This document shows, one piece after another, positions 16,881 through 26,447 of a stretch of DNA of 53,431 nucleotides; within the stretch, counting starts at the first letter, position 1; each line of letters opens with the position of its first letter. The DNA is from Salinivirgaceae bacterium (GTDB taxonomy: Bacteria > Bacteroidota > Bacteroidia > Bacteroidales > Salinivirgaceae). The stretch lies in the NCBI GenBank assembly GCA_028709085.1, contig JAQVXQ010000005.1:1-53431 (forward strand), in the 5' to 3' direction. Below the pieces are notes generated by a model. It had not been told where the DNA came from. It worked only from the letters and a program-made list of their open reading frames with translations, and ran no database searches. A program made the translations under genes and the position numbers.

Positions 16881-17951
16881 ATGAGAAGATTATTACTAGT
16901 TTCTATTTTAAGTTTTTTGAGTTTAACTTTTCAAGCTCAAAGCTTTGTTCAAATTGGTTCAGGAACAGTTTCAACATCTTATCCGGTATATTCCGTATGG
17001 AATTACGGTTGGTATTCTGCGGTTTATAATCAAGCCGGAGTTGGAGGTGAAAAACAGATCACTTCTATTGCATTTGAGAGCCTTAATGGACCTAAGAGTC
17101 TTGCAAATCAGAAAATTTACCTAAAGCACTCTGGAAATACTGTTTTTGGCGATGGCAACTATGAAAATCCAACGAGTAATGGATATACACTCGTATATGA
17201 TGGCCCAGTAACCTACAATGGTTGGACTGAAATTGAATTTACAACTCCATTTGCCTATAATGGAACAGATCATTTAATAGTGCATTACGAAAGCAATCAC
17301 GGAAGTTCAACGTATGCCAATTTTAACTCAACAACAAGCGCAGTGAATAACAATAAAGGTGCAGGCAGTGATCAGGCATTCCCAACTTCCGCGGGATATT
17401 TGAATCCGTATCCAAGTTCAGTGCCAAATATACGTTTGTTTTATGCAGCAGCTGCCGACGAGCCCTGTACGCCAACCATTAACGAGCCTAATGGTGGCGA
17501 TATTCAAGTTAGTATAACACCAGAATTAAGTTTCAACTTAAGTTGTAATACAACATCGTATGACGTGAAGTTTGGAGCTTCGAGTGGGGAAATGAGTGTT
17601 GTTGCGTCTGATGTTTCTGTTTCTGCTGAAGGAGCATATACATGGACTCCGGCGGAAATGTTAGTTCCCTCAACGGCCTATAATTGGCAAGTAATTGCAA
17701 AAAATGGAGAATTAACCGCTGAAAGTCCGGTTTTAGAGTTTACTACTGAAAGTGTTATTCATAGTTTCCCTTATTTCAATGGTTTTGAAGATAACGAAGT
17801 ATGGACTCCGGGATGGTATGGCGATTTATCGCTTACGGATTGGCACTATCAAACATCTCCAATAAATTGGCAATTAGCGAGTTCTTTAAATACGCATACG
17901 GGGCAAAGTGCGGCGAAAATTGATATGAATCAAACAGTAGTTGGGCTTTAG
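16881..17951 (+). CDS. T9SS multi-domain surface protein, N-terminal part before a frameshift
   Basis: A signal peptide (MRRLLLVSILSFLSLTFQAQ) is followed by an extracellular beta domain of about 180 residues common in T9SS cargo (SVWNYGWYSAVYNQAGVGGE, LANQKIYLKHSGNT, NGTDHLIVHYES). A fibronectin III-like domain follows (PNGGDIQVSITPELSFNLSC to YNWQVIAKNG), then the start of a choice-of-anchor J lectin-like domain (SFPYFNGFEDNE). The frame fails at about 17941: after MNQTVV it runs into TAG at 17949, while the +1-shifted frame reads WALVTPRIILGEN, the expected continuation of that domain. One base is missing. The next entry holds the rest of the gene. Confidence 0.8.
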   Translation: MRRLLLVSILSFLSLTFQAQSFVQIGSGTVSTSYPVYSVWNYGWYSAVYNQAGVGGEKQITSIAFESLNGPKSLANQKIYLKHSGNTVFGDGNYENPTSNGYTLVYDGPVTYNGWTEIEFTTPFAYNGTDHLIVHYESNHGSSTYANFNSTTSAVNNNKGAGSDQAFPTSAGYLNPYPSSVPNIRLFYAAAADEPCTPTINEPNGGDIQVSITPELSFNLSCNTTSYDVKFGASSGEMSVVASDVSVSAEGAYTWTPAEMLVPSTAYNWQVIAKNGELTAESPVLEFTTESVIHSFPYFNGFEDNEVWTPGWYGDLSLTDWHYQTSPINWQLASSLNTHTGQSAAKIDMNQTVVGL

Positions 17952-17968
17952 TTACTCCTAGAATTATA

Positions 17969-20380
17969 TTGGGAGAAAATAAAATAGTGAGTTTTTGGTG
18001 GAAAAATAATGCAACAATCGTGGATGATGGGAAAATAGCGGGATATGATTCTACGTTTTTTCAGATCTCTCAGAATGGTGGAAATACATGGACAACTCTG
18101 GATATTTTTGCTCCACAAACACCTACTGGTTGGACATTGGTGTATTACGATTTAGCTGAATATGCCGGAAATAACGTTTGTTTACAATGGGTCTATCAAG
18201 TTAATTCCATTGGCGGAGATAAAGCGTTTATGTTCGACGATTTAAACATCTCTGTAAACAGCAACACTCCCGAGATTATGCTTGCTGATGTGTCCTTTGA
18301 TTTTGGTGCTCTTTGTCAAAATGGAATCACGTCTCATAAAGTTGTAATAACGAACCAAGGATCGGGAATATTAAATATTACAGGAGTTAATGCAAGCAGT
18401 CCGTTCTCCTCGAGTTATTCCGGAACAATTGCGCCCGGGAACAATGATACTGCAATTGTTGTGTTTAATGGCACGGGTATAAATGCGGGTTCTGTTAATG
18501 GGTCAGTTATATTTACGATCCAAGGCGATTTTTCTGGCAACAATACTATGGATTTGAGCGGTATGGTGGTCGAGCCATTGCAAAGTGTTTTTGAAACATT
18601 TGAATCGACATCGACTAATTCAATTCCCCAGGGATGGAGTAAGTTTAGAAGCAATAATCCAGCAGAGTTATACAACGACGTTTTGGTGAAAGAGGTTACT
18701 TCATTTGAGTATGTTTCGGCAACACATTCATTGAAATACACAAACGCTAATGATTCCGTTTCTGTTTTAGCGGCGATACTTCCAGGGGTTACTAATTTTG
18801 ATACCCATGTGTTGAAATTCTATGCGGCTAAAAATTCCATGGAAACGGCGCAGGTGGGATTAGTCATAGGTGTTACATCCGATCCACACAATAGCGATTC
18901 CATTGAAGTGATTCAAACAATATTGTTAACGGATGCCATGACCGAATATACGGTTTCCATTCCTGCTAGCAATAATAAACCGTATATCACGATCGCTCAC
19001 AACAACGCTCGCGTTTGGAAATCAATCTATTTAGATGAGCTTTCGTGGCAAAATCCAACCACTGTGTCTATTCCAAACCCTGCCACAATTGTCTATCCAT
19101 TAAACGCATCAACAAATGTCGATATTATGACCGGCATAAATCTCCAGTGGACTAACGGCGGAGGCGCTCCAACAGGATATCGAATTAGTGTTGGCACTGA
19201 TAATCCGCCCACAAATATTGTTGAAGATTTGGATTTGTCAGCAGTAACAGAATATCTTGTAGCAAAAGATCTAATGGCGTTTAGTTCAACTATTAATTGG
19301 CAGATAGTGCCTTATAATGCTCAAGGCAATGCGGTAGATTGTCCCATATGGAGTTTTTCAACCATGGGGAATCCTCTAAATACCACCTTCCCTTGGTCGG
19401 AGAGTTTCGAGATGTTAACAAGCACTTCAGAATACGACGTGCCTTTAGGATGGTCAATTGAAAATAATGGGGATAAATTTGTATCATGGGATTTGATTGT
19501 GAACTCAACTAATGCTCCCGACAATGCTTATGATGGAAATCAAGCAATGCATATTGCATTTTCATTTTTGAATCAAGTTGACGATTGGATGTTCACTCCT
19601 CCAATGCAACTAGAAGCAGGTTACACATACAAATTGTCCTTTTGGACAAAGGTTAAACTCTTTAATGGCGAATCCTACGAAGCGTTAGAGGTGAAATGGG
19701 GAACCAATAATAGCTCAGAAGCAATGTATGAAGATGCGTTATTTTATAACGATAACTTGACTTCGGAAACATGGACTCTTGTTGAACAAGCGGTTATTCC
19801 AACCGAAGATGGAATCTATTATTTTGGATTTCATGGTTTTAGCCAACCACTTCAGTTTCTTTTGTTTATTGATTTAGTTGCAATTCACCGAGTTGAACTC
19901 GTTGGGACGTATTCTACAACTTTTACGATCACCAATGGAAGTACCCCTATTGTAGGAGCATCTTTATCCATAAATAATATTGTTTTTGAGTCGGACAGTC
20001 AAGGAAAAATTGTTTGTGAACTGCAAAATGGAGACTATAACTATACCATATCGGCAGCAAATTATGACGATGTGTCTGGAAATGTTATAGTTAATGGGGA
20101 CGATGTGGAAGTTAATATTTCATTAATTGCAGGAATTGAAAGTATGATTGCTGGCACGTTTCAACTATATCCCAATCCAGTTTTAGACTTATTAACCATT
20201 GAAGCACTATTCCTAATTGATGAGATTCAAATTTATGATATTGCCGGTAAAATGGTCTATTCCGAATTTACACATGAAAGTAGTGTTGCTATTCATGTAA
20301 CTGATTTATCAAAAGGGGTTTACCTCGTTAAAATTTTATCTAAAGATCAAACTCTAAGTAATCTCTTTATAAAACACTAG
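17969..20380 (+). CDS. T9SS multi-domain surface protein, C-terminal part after the frameshift
   Basis: The frame is open from 17942. The TTG at 17969 is only a formal start. Domains in order: the rest of a choice-of-anchor J domain (KIVSFWWKNNA to AFMFDDLNI), an Ig-like HYDIN/DUF1573-type domain (VSFDFGALCQNGITSHKV), a second anchor J-like domain (FETFESTSTNSIPQGWSK), a fibronectin III domain (NVDIMTGINLQWTNGGG), a third anchor J domain (FPWSESFEML), a carboxypeptidase-regulatory-like domain (STPIVGASLSINN), and a T9SS type A tail (FQLYPNPVLDLLTIEAL to GVYLVKI). Joined to the previous piece, the protein would be about 1165 residues, exported and probably anchored on the surface as an adhesin or glycan-binding protein. 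As written, this half has no export signal. Confidence 0.8.
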   Translation: MGENKIVSFWWKNNATIVDDGKIAGYDSTFFQISQNGGNTWTTLDIFAPQTPTGWTLVYYDLAEYAGNNVCLQWVYQVNSIGGDKAFMFDDLNISVNSNTPEIMLADVSFDFGALCQNGITSHKVVITNQGSGILNITGVNASSPFSSSYSGTIAPGNNDTAIVVFNGTGINAGSVNGSVIFTIQGDFSGNNTMDLSGMVVEPLQSVFETFESTSTNSIPQGWSKFRSNNPAELYNDVLVKEVTSFEYVSATHSLKYTNANDSVSVLAAILPGVTNFDTHVLKFYAAKNSMETAQVGLVIGVTSDPHNSDSIEVIQTILLTDAMTEYTVSIPASNNKPYITIAHNNARVWKSIYLDELSWQNPTTVSIPNPATIVYPLNASTNVDIMTGINLQWTNGGGAPTGYRISVGTDNPPTNIVEDLDLSAVTEYLVAKDLMAFSSTINWQIVPYNAQGNAVDCPIWSFSTMGNPLNTTFPWSESFEMLTSTSEYDVPLGWSIENNGDKFVSWDLIVNSTNAPDNAYDGNQAMHIAFSFLNQVDDWMFTPPMQLEAGYTYKLSFWTKVKLFNGESYEALEVKWGTNNSSEAMYEDALFYNDNLTSETWTLVEQAVIPTEDGIYYFGFHGFSQPLQFLLFIDLVAIHRVELVGTYSTTFTITNGSTPIVGASLSINNIVFESDSQGKIVCELQNGDYNYTISAANYDDVSGNVIVNGDDVEVNISLIAGIESMIAGTFQLYPNPVLDLLTIEALFLIDEIQIYDIAGKMVYSEFTHESSVAIHVTDLSKGVYLVKILSKDQTLSNLFIKH

Positions 20381-20414
20381 GACTTTTTAGTTTTTGATAT
20401 TTTGAAGTCTTGTT

Positions 20415-20450
20415 AATGGTGATGTAGAGATTTTTTTACATCACCATTTT
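20415..20450 (+). terminator. Intrinsic terminator after the T9SS surface protein
   Basis: A 12-bp perfect stem pairs AATGGTGATGTA (20415-20426) with TACATCACCATT (20437-20448) around a loop rich in T. The T tail is short, so termination may be partial. Confidence 0.65.
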
Positions 20451-20543
20451 ACGTAATTAAGTGTATTTGTTGCTTCGAGTTGAGCAATTAGGTTGAAAGC
20501 CGGAAATGTGCTGCATAACATATTTCGTATTTAAGTCATTTCA

Positions 20544-20575
20544 TTTGCGAATCAAAAACGCTATTGCTAAGTTTG
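20544..20575 (+). promoter_or_regulatory. Bacteroidota promoter of rocD
   Basis: TTTG (20544-20547), a 20-nt spacer and TAAGTTTG (20568-20575) match the -33/-7 consensus. The predicted leader is about 55 nt. Confidence 0.75.
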
Positions 20576-20636
20576 CATAAAACATAAAAACGGTATAAAT
20601 TTTAATCTCAACATAAACTCTAAAAACAAACAAGCT

Positions 20637-21857
20637 ATGGCTAAAATGTCCGCACAAGATTACATGGATCGCGAATCCAAATATGGAGCTCATAATTATC
20701 ATCCACTTCCTGTTGTTCTTCAACGTGGTGAAGGTATTTATGTTTGGGATACCGATGGAAAAAAGTACTTTGATTTTTTAGCGGCATACTCAGCTGTTAA
20801 CCAAGGGCACTGTCATCCTAAAATTGTAAATGCAATGATTGATCAAGCGAAAAAGCTGACACTTACATCACGTGCATTTTATAACGACGTATTGGGCGAA
20901 TTCGAAGAGTTTGTAACCAAATATTTTGGATACGACAAAGTTCTTCCAATGAATACCGGAGCAGAAGCCGACGAAACGGCAATAAAATTAACGCGTAAGT
21001 GGGCATATTTAGTAAAAGGGGTGCCTGAGAACCAAGCAAAAATCATTTGCTGTGCACAGAATTTCCACGGACGCACAATTACTATTGTTTCAATGTCGAC
21101 AGATCCTGATGCACGAAAAGATTTTGGCCCTTTTACACCCGGATTTGTTACCATTCCTTACAACGATTTATCTGCACTTGAAAAAGAATTACAAGATCCC
21201 AATGTTGCTGGATTCCTACTTGAGCCTATCCAAGGTGAAGCAGGTGTTTTTGTGCCAGACGAAGGATACTTGAAAAAAGCATACGACTTGTGTAAAAAAC
21301 ACAACGTACTATTTATTGCCGACGAAGTGCAAACAGGAATTGCTCGAACAGGTAAAATGTTGGCATGTGATCACGAAGGTGTTCGTCCTGATGTTTTGAT
21401 TCTTGGAAAAGCAATTTCAGGTGGTGTATTCCCTGTTTCTTGCGTTCTATGCGACGATGAAATTATGATGACTATAAAGCCAGGAGAGCACGGTTCAACA
21501 TTTGGTGGAAACCCAATAGCAGGAAAGGTTGCTATGGCTGCACTAAATGTTATCAAAGACGAAAAGTTGATGGAGAATTCAGAGAAAATGGGTAAGATTT
21601 TCCGCGCCGAAATGCGAGCCATCAAAACGGATTTGATCCAATTAGTACGTGGTAAAGGATTGTTAAATGCTGTTGTTATTAATAACCAACCAGGAAAAAC
21701 TGCATGGGATGTATGTATTGAAATGGCAAACCAAGGGGTTCTTGCTAAGCCAACTCACGGTAACATTATCCGTTTTGCTCCTCCTTTAGTTATTAATGAA
21801 AAACAAATGATGGAAGCAATTGAGAAAATAAAAGTGGCTTTCAAGAAATTTGAATAG
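20637..21857 (+). CDS. rocD: Ornithine-oxo-acid transaminase
   Basis: This is a class III PLP-dependent aminotransferase of 406 residues. Diagnostic stretches are [18 protein letters not shown] (the ornithine aminotransferase N-terminus), [13 protein letters not shown] (PLP phosphate site), [12 protein letters not shown], the Asp of [15 protein letters not shown], and the Schiff-base Lys in ILGKAISGG. It converts ornithine and 2-oxoglutarate to glutamate semialdehyde and glutamate, linking arginine breakdown to proline and glutamate. It is cytoplasmic and monocistronic, with its own promoter and terminator. Confidence 0.93.
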   Translation: MAKMSAQDYMDRESKYGAHNYHPLPVVLQRGEGIYVWDTDGKKYFDFLAAYSAVNQGHCHPKIVNAMIDQAKKLTLTSRAFYNDVLGEFEEFVTKYFGYDKVLPMNTGAEADETAIKLTRKWAYLVKGVPENQAKIICCAQNFHGRTITIVSMSTDPDARKDFGPFTPGFVTIPYNDLSALEKELQDPNVAGFLLEPIQGEAGVFVPDEGYLKKAYDLCKKHNVLFIADEVQTGIARTGKMLACDHEGVRPDVLILGKAISGGVFPVSCVLCDDEIMMTIKPGEHGSTFGGNPIAGKVAMAALNVIKDEKLMENSEKMGKIFRAEMRAIKTDLIQLVRGKGLLNAVVINNQPGKTAWDVCIEMANQGVLAKPTHGNIIRFAPPLVINEKQMMEAIEKIKVAFKKFE

Positions 21858-21872
21858 CACATTTTATAATAT

Positions 21873-21908
21873 AAAAAAAAGGTTGTTTCGTGCGAAACAA
21901 CCTTTTTT
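21873..21908. terminator. Intrinsic terminator after rocD
   Basis: GGTTGTTTC (21881-21889) pairs with GAAACAACC (21894-21902) around GTGC. It is flanked by A8 and T6, so it can act in both directions. Confidence 0.9.
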
Positions 21909-22179
21909 CGTATGTCCATGCGAAGGCATGCATGAATCAACTACCTGGTGTATGTCAACGTAAAGCGGCACCTTCCCTTTTTAGAAAAATAACATTGCAA
22001 TATGTGCTTAAAAGAGTTAATCAATTAAAAATGGTAAATTTGCACTTCTGTTACTGCATTTTAATAGGTATTGAGAGTGCCATTTGTGTGGTATCCACCT
22101 GAATAATAGAGTGTTAATTGTTGAGCTAAATTAATATTGCAGAGTGAGTAGGTTATTATATTGCAAAAAATACACATAA
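21909..22179. other. Intergenic stretch with a candidate promoter
   Basis: Together with the rocD terminator this makes a gap of about 320 bp. The only signal I see is TAAATTTG at 22035-22042, a full -7 match with no clear -33 box, which could start a leader of roughly 130 nt for the next gene. No gene or RNA fold is evident. Confidence 0.4.
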
Positions 22180-22644
22180 ATGCAGAGTTTGAACTTGCCT
22201 CCAATTCATCCGCGGATTAAGAAAGAGGGCACACGAACCTATATTTTTGATCCTGTTCGAAAAACGTGGCTAGTGTTGACCCCCGAAGAATGGGTTCGAC
22301 AGCATATTGTTAACTATTTGGTTGTTGAGAAAGATTTTCCAGCTTCTCTGATTCAAATTGAAAAAGGGCATAAATATTCTGGAGGGATTCGCCGAACCGA
22401 TGCGGTGGCTTATGGTAAAAATGGAACTCCATTGATGGTTATTGAATGCAAGGCCGTCACAGTACAAATTACTCAACAAACTATTGAGCAAATTGCTCAC
22501 TATAATATTGTAATTAAAGCACCATTGCTTTTAGTTACTAATGGTTTGATCCATTTAGGGTATCACGTTGATTTTAAAAAAGGAGAGATAAATGCGCTCG
22601 ACTCAATACCAAATTATTCCGAGATGGGGATTTATATGGAATAG
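22180..22644 (+). CDS. Orphan HsdR N-terminal-like (PD-(D/E)XK) nuclease domain protein
   Basis: The protein has 154 residues consisting only of an HSDR_N_2-type domain. The leading part (KTWLVLTPEEWVRQHIVNYL) is the family's usual start. The PD-(D/E)XK-like core is RRTDAVAY, then LMVIECKA (Asp, Glu, Cys-Lys). The helicase and methylase subunits of a type I restriction system are absent from the window, so it is not a restriction enzyme by context. Small proteins of this type are widespread in Bacteroidota and their role is not established. It is convergent with rodA, 11 bp apart. Confidence 0.8.
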   Translation: MQSLNLPPIHPRIKKEGTRTYIFDPVRKTWLVLTPEEWVRQHIVNYLVVEKDFPASLIQIEKGHKYSGGIRRTDAVAYGKNGTPLMVIECKAVTVQITQQTIEQIAHYNIVIKAPLLLVTNGLIHLGYHVDFKKGEINALDSIPNYSEMGIYME

Positions 22645-22655
22645 GATATTTAACT

Positions 22656-24086
22656 CTATTTTATTAGATCGGCTCGACTTGCATCTAGTTTTACAAATAC
22701 AAATAGTAGAATTGTAAATGCCCACAAAGATGATCCTCCATAACTGAAAAATGGGAGCGGAATCCCAATAACCGGAGTTATTCCTATGGTCATTCCAATG
22801 TTAATGGCCACGTGAAAAAAGAGAATGCTAACTACTCCGTATCCATAAATTCTACTGAATTTACTTCGTTGCCGTTCGGCTAAATAGATAAGGCGCAACA
22901 TTAATGTTAAAAACAGCAGTACTACAACGGTTGACCCTACAAATCCCCATTCTTCGCCAATAGTGCAAAAAATAAAGTCGGTACTCTGTTCAGGTACAAA
23001 GTCATATTTTGTTTGAGTCCCCTGTAAAAATCCTTTTCCCCACATACCACCCGAGCCAATTGCAATTTTTGATTGGTTTACATTGTAACCAGCGCCCAAT
23101 GGGTCGAAATTGATCCCTAAAACATGGTCAATGCGATTGCGTTGGTGATCCTGAAGGATATTGTCGTAAATGTAATCGACTGAAAACGAGAACCCTATCA
23201 GCATAAAGGCGATTCCCCATACACCAACAATATAGGCGGTTTTTCGCAAAAAAGAATAATATAATACAATTGGAATTGAGAGTATTGGATACCCAATTAA
23301 AATCCAATGCGGGGCATATTCTAAATTTGCAAAATGATTTGTTAATAAAGCTGCTGGAATAAGAATCGCTGTTGCACCTCCATAGATAAGAATCTCTATT
23401 TTATTTGGATGTCTTAGGAGTATATATATGTAGCATGTTACCATCACGATTACTATAACTATCCAAAATGGGTTTGTGAGTGCTACTATGAATAAGAAAA
23501 CTGAGAAAAACGCAATTACAATTATCCAACCGGGTAAACCTTCCCTGTGTAACATGAAAACTAATGCAGTAAATACGAGCATCGTTCCGGTATCGTTTTG
23601 CAAAAGAATTAATCCGGCAGGTAGGGCTATAAATGCACCAACTACTAATAAAGAGCGAAAATTCATTAGCCTTCTGTTCGAATCACTTAAGAAATTTGCG
23701 ATGGCCAAAATAGTTGAGATTTTGGCAAATTCCGCCGGTTGGATTCTCAGCCCACCAATTTCAAACCATGATTTTGAGGCATTTATCTCTACCCCAAACA
23801 GCAGTACGGCAATCAGCATTAGTATGGTTGTAATGTATATTGGATAGGCAAAAAAAACGTAAATTTTACCGTCAATCAGAAGAATCGCTATTATCAAAAC
23901 AATAGCAGCAATAATCCACAACATTTGTCGACCATATTTTTGTGAAATGTCAAAAATGCTTTGATATTCCTCATTATATACAGCCGCATATATGTTGAAC
24001 CATCCCATAACAACTAGAATCGTGTATAAAAGTACCGTAATCCAGTCAATGGAATTCCATAATTTAGTGGGTTGTCGCTTGAACAT
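22656..24086 (-). CDS. rodA: SEDS peptidoglycan glycosyltransferase RodA
   Basis: This polytopic SEDS protein has 476 residues, slightly long because of an insert between the sixth and eighth helices. The sequence carries the family marks GLRIQPAEFAKIS, LQNDTGTMLVF, the catalytic-loop region FDPLGAGYNVNQSKIAIGSGG, FVPEQSTDFIF and GIPLPFFSYGGSS. It polymerises lipid II for sidewall growth together with PBP2, whose gene overlaps it by 23 bp just upstream. It is the last gene of the purH-mre operon. Confidence 0.94.
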   Translation of the reverse strand: MFKRQPTKLWNSIDWITVLLYTILVVMGWFNIYAAVYNEEYQSIFDISQKYGRQMLWIIAAIVLIIAILLIDGKIYVFFAYPIYITTILMLIAVLLFGVEINASKSWFEIGGLRIQPAEFAKISTILAIANFLSDSNRRLMNFRSLLVVGAFIALPAGLILLQNDTGTMLVFTALVFMLHREGLPGWIIVIAFFSVFLFIVALTNPFWIVIVIVMVTCYIYILLRHPNKIEILIYGGATAILIPAALLTNHFANLEYAPHWILIGYPILSIPIVLYYSFLRKTAYIVGVWGIAFMLIGFSFSVDYIYDNILQDHQRNRIDHVLGINFDPLGAGYNVNQSKIAIGSGGMWGKGFLQGTQTKYDFVPEQSTDFIFCTIGEEWGFVGSTVVVLLFLTLMLRLIYLAERQRSKFSRIYGYGVVSILFFHVAINIGMTIGITPVIGIPLPFFSYGGSSLWAFTILLFVFVKLDASRADLIK

Positions 24087-25908
24087 TTATTAAATCTGCA
24101 TTTAGTATTCGGTTTTCGAGCCATGTTCTGGATTTGTCAACCGAACCGTTAATATATTTTTCTATTATTAAACTAGCAATTGGTGCTGACCACGTGGACC
24201 CATATCCGGCATTTTCAACATAAATGGCCACGGCAATTTTAGGATTCTCTCTTGGTGCAAAAGCAATGAAAATAGAGTGGGGTTTTCCATGTGGGTTTTC
24301 GGCGGTTCCTGTTTTTCCACATACTTCTATATCGTTAATTCGTGCAATTCGCGCTGTAGTACCACTCTCTCCATTTACGGCCATAAACATTCCTTCTATT
24401 ACGGGATCAAAATGTATCGGTTCTATTTTTGTGAAACGCTGTGTTCGATATTTAATATCAATTTTCTCTTGATTTTCGATCCCTTTAACAAAATGAGGAA
24501 TTATGTAATATCCTTTGTTAGCAATAGCACACGTCATATTTGCCATTTGTAGCGGTGTTGTAAGGATTTCTCCTTGTCCAATTGCATTGGAAACGATGTT
24601 TAGTGAAACCCATCGTTTGTTCCCTATTTTGCGATCGTAATACGATGTGTCTGGAACTAAACCGGGCAATTCGAATGGAAAATCGAGTCCAAGCTTTTTC
24701 CCCAAACCAAACGAGTTCGTTAGATTGTGCCACAGCATATAATTATTTCTAAAATAGGCCAAGCCGTCTTTATCCAGAATGTTTCGATAAACGTGACAAT
24801 AATACGCATTGCAGGAATTTGAAATGGACTCAATTAATTTTAGTGGCGATTTGTGATAGTGGCAGCCGAGAAAGAATCGACCAACTTGGTATCCACTATA
24901 ACAGGGATATGCCGTATTTATGTTAACTACTCCTAATTGCAATCCAATTAGCGCATTGATAATTTTAAAGGTTGATCCCGGAGGATATTGAGCTTGTAGG
25001 GCTCTGTTAAATAAGGGTTTTAAGGTGTCTCTGTTTAAAAGTCCATAATTCGATCCTCGTTCTCTTCCACTCAATAAGTTTGGGTCGAAGCCGGGAGCCG
25101 AAACCATACTTAATATCTCGCCACTCGAAGGTTCGATGGCTATAATTGCACCGATTTTATTTTGCATTAATTGTTCGCCATAGGCTTGTAATTCAGCATC
25201 TATTGTTATTTGTATGTCTTGGCCTGGCGAGGCGTGCTTATCCTCTTTCCCGTCGTTGAATCGCCCCTTAATGCGATTGTGAACATCAACCATATATACC
25301 TCAAGTCCTTTTTCTCCTCTCAACGTCGATTCATAGGCTTTCTCCAATCCGTTTACACCGATATAGTCGCCACTTTTGTAATATTCTTCTTCTTTTGTTT
25401 GTCGTTCGGTAACTTCGCCAACATAGCCCAATAGGTGCGCTGAATTTTGTTGCGGGTATTTTCTAACCGTTCGAGTTTGGGCGTAAAATCCAGGAAATTT
25501 AAAACTTTTCTCTACAAATTTTGCGTAATCGATGTTTGATACTTGCTTTAAAAATATTGATGGTTTGAATCGACTATATCGTTTTGCCGAACCTATTAAG
25601 TTCTTTGCTTTAACCGGCGTAATTCGTAAAATAGAACAGAGGTCTGCCGTGTCAAAGGCTGACACTTGTCTTGGCACAATCATGATATCGTAAACCGGCT
25701 CATTATAAACCATAAGTTTATTATTCCGATCGTATATTAAACCGCGCGCAGGATATTGTGTTACAAATCTTAATACGTTACTACTTGCAGAGTCCTGATA
25801 TTGATTATCAATGGTTTGTAAGACCATTAGACGAATTATGTATATCAACAGCAGGAGTGTTATAAATCCGCCAAAAATCCAGGGTGTGTATGTGTTGTTT
25901 TCTTTCAA
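24064..25908 (-). CDS. mrdA: Penicillin-binding protein 2 (transpeptidase)
   Basis: The 614-residue protein has one N-terminal membrane anchor (WIFGGFITLLLLIYIIRLMVL). A dimerisation/pedestal region (FVTQYPARGLIYDRNN) is followed by the transpeptidase domain with active Ser in QYPPGSTFKI, the SxN box in SISNSCNAYY and the KTG box in CGKTGTAENPHG. It cross-links peptidoglycan made by RodA during elongation and is the target of mecillinam-type beta-lactams in other bacteria. Its 3' end overlaps rodA by 23 bp and it starts 14 bp after mreD, so translation is probably coupled. Confidence 0.95.
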   Translation of the reverse strand: MKENNTYTPWIFGGFITLLLLIYIIRLMVLQTIDNQYQDSASSNVLRFVTQYPARGLIYDRNNKLMVYNEPVYDIMIVPRQVSAFDTADLCSILRITPVKAKNLIGSAKRYSRFKPSIFLKQVSNIDYAKFVEKSFKFPGFYAQTRTVRKYPQQNSAHLLGYVGEVTERQTKEEEYYKSGDYIGVNGLEKAYESTLRGEKGLEVYMVDVHNRIKGRFNDGKEDKHASPGQDIQITIDAELQAYGEQLMQNKIGAIIAIEPSSGEILSMVSAPGFDPNLLSGRERGSNYGLLNRDTLKPLFNRALQAQYPPGSTFKIINALIGLQLGVVNINTAYPCYSGYQVGRFFLGCHYHKSPLKLIESISNSCNAYYCHVYRNILDKDGLAYFRNNYMLWHNLTNSFGLGKKLGLDFPFELPGLVPDTSYYDRKIGNKRWVSLNIVSNAIGQGEILTTPLQMANMTCAIANKGYYIIPHFVKGIENQEKIDIKYRTQRFTKIEPIHFDPVIEGMFMAVNGESGTTARIARINDIEVCGKTGTAENPHGKPHSIFIAFAPRENPKIAVAIYVENAGYGSTWSAPIASLIIEKYINGSVDKSRTWLENRILNADLINVQATTH

Positions 25909-25922
25909 GAGTAATTCCCAAG

Positions 25923-26447
25923 CTAAAATTTATTTTTATGACTATTTCCTATTCTCAGATATTGAGTTAATAAGATTAGTGACAATGTAAATATAGTGCT
26001 TAATACGGTTCTGATTAGTGTGTGGCCAATATTTGTGAAATTAAAGGATTCAACTTGAAAAAGGAAAAGATGGTGGGCAGATGTTAATATCAATGCATAT
26101 TTGAAAAACCAAGACAATCCAAGACTTTTGATGTTGGGTTCGTCGTCGGTTTCGTATCCATCTCTGGGAGCGGAATATTTTAATAAGAATGGTCGTATAA
26201 AACCTATAAATATCATGGCAGATGTATGCATTCCTGGAGTTTCGACAATTATATCGATTGTAATTCCAACACCAAATGATATGATTTGTGTTAACCATGC
26301 TGGCGTTTCTAAGGGAAGTAACAATATGATTAATATGTATAGATATGGATTAATATATCCTCCGAGACCAATATTATTTAAAATCAGAACCTGAAAAATA
26401 ATCAAAAAGAGTGCTCGTACTATATTTCCTAATAATTCTTTAATCAT
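25923..26447 (-). CDS. mreD: Rod shape-determining protein MreD
   Basis: The protein has 174 residues with about five hydrophobic helices (ALFLIIFQVLILNNIGLGG, YLYILIILLLPLE, FGVGITIDIIVETPGMH). The motif GITIDI followed by GMHTSAMIFIGFIRPF is typical of MreD in Bacteroidota. It belongs to the membrane part of the elongasome. It overlaps mreC by 8 bp upstream. Confidence 0.9.
   Translation of the reverse strand: MIKELLGNIVRALFLIIFQVLILNNIGLGGYINPYLYILIILLLPLETPAWLTQIISFGVGITIDIIVETPGMHTSAMIFIGFIRPFLLKYSAPRDGYETDDEPNIKSLGLSWFFKYALILTSAHHLFLFQVESFNFTNIGHTLIRTVLSTIFTLSLILLTQYLRIGNSHKNKF

Noticed and set aside
21890..22102. Possible small gene after rocD
   Set aside because: It starts inside the terminator, has no leader and reads like non-coding DNA.
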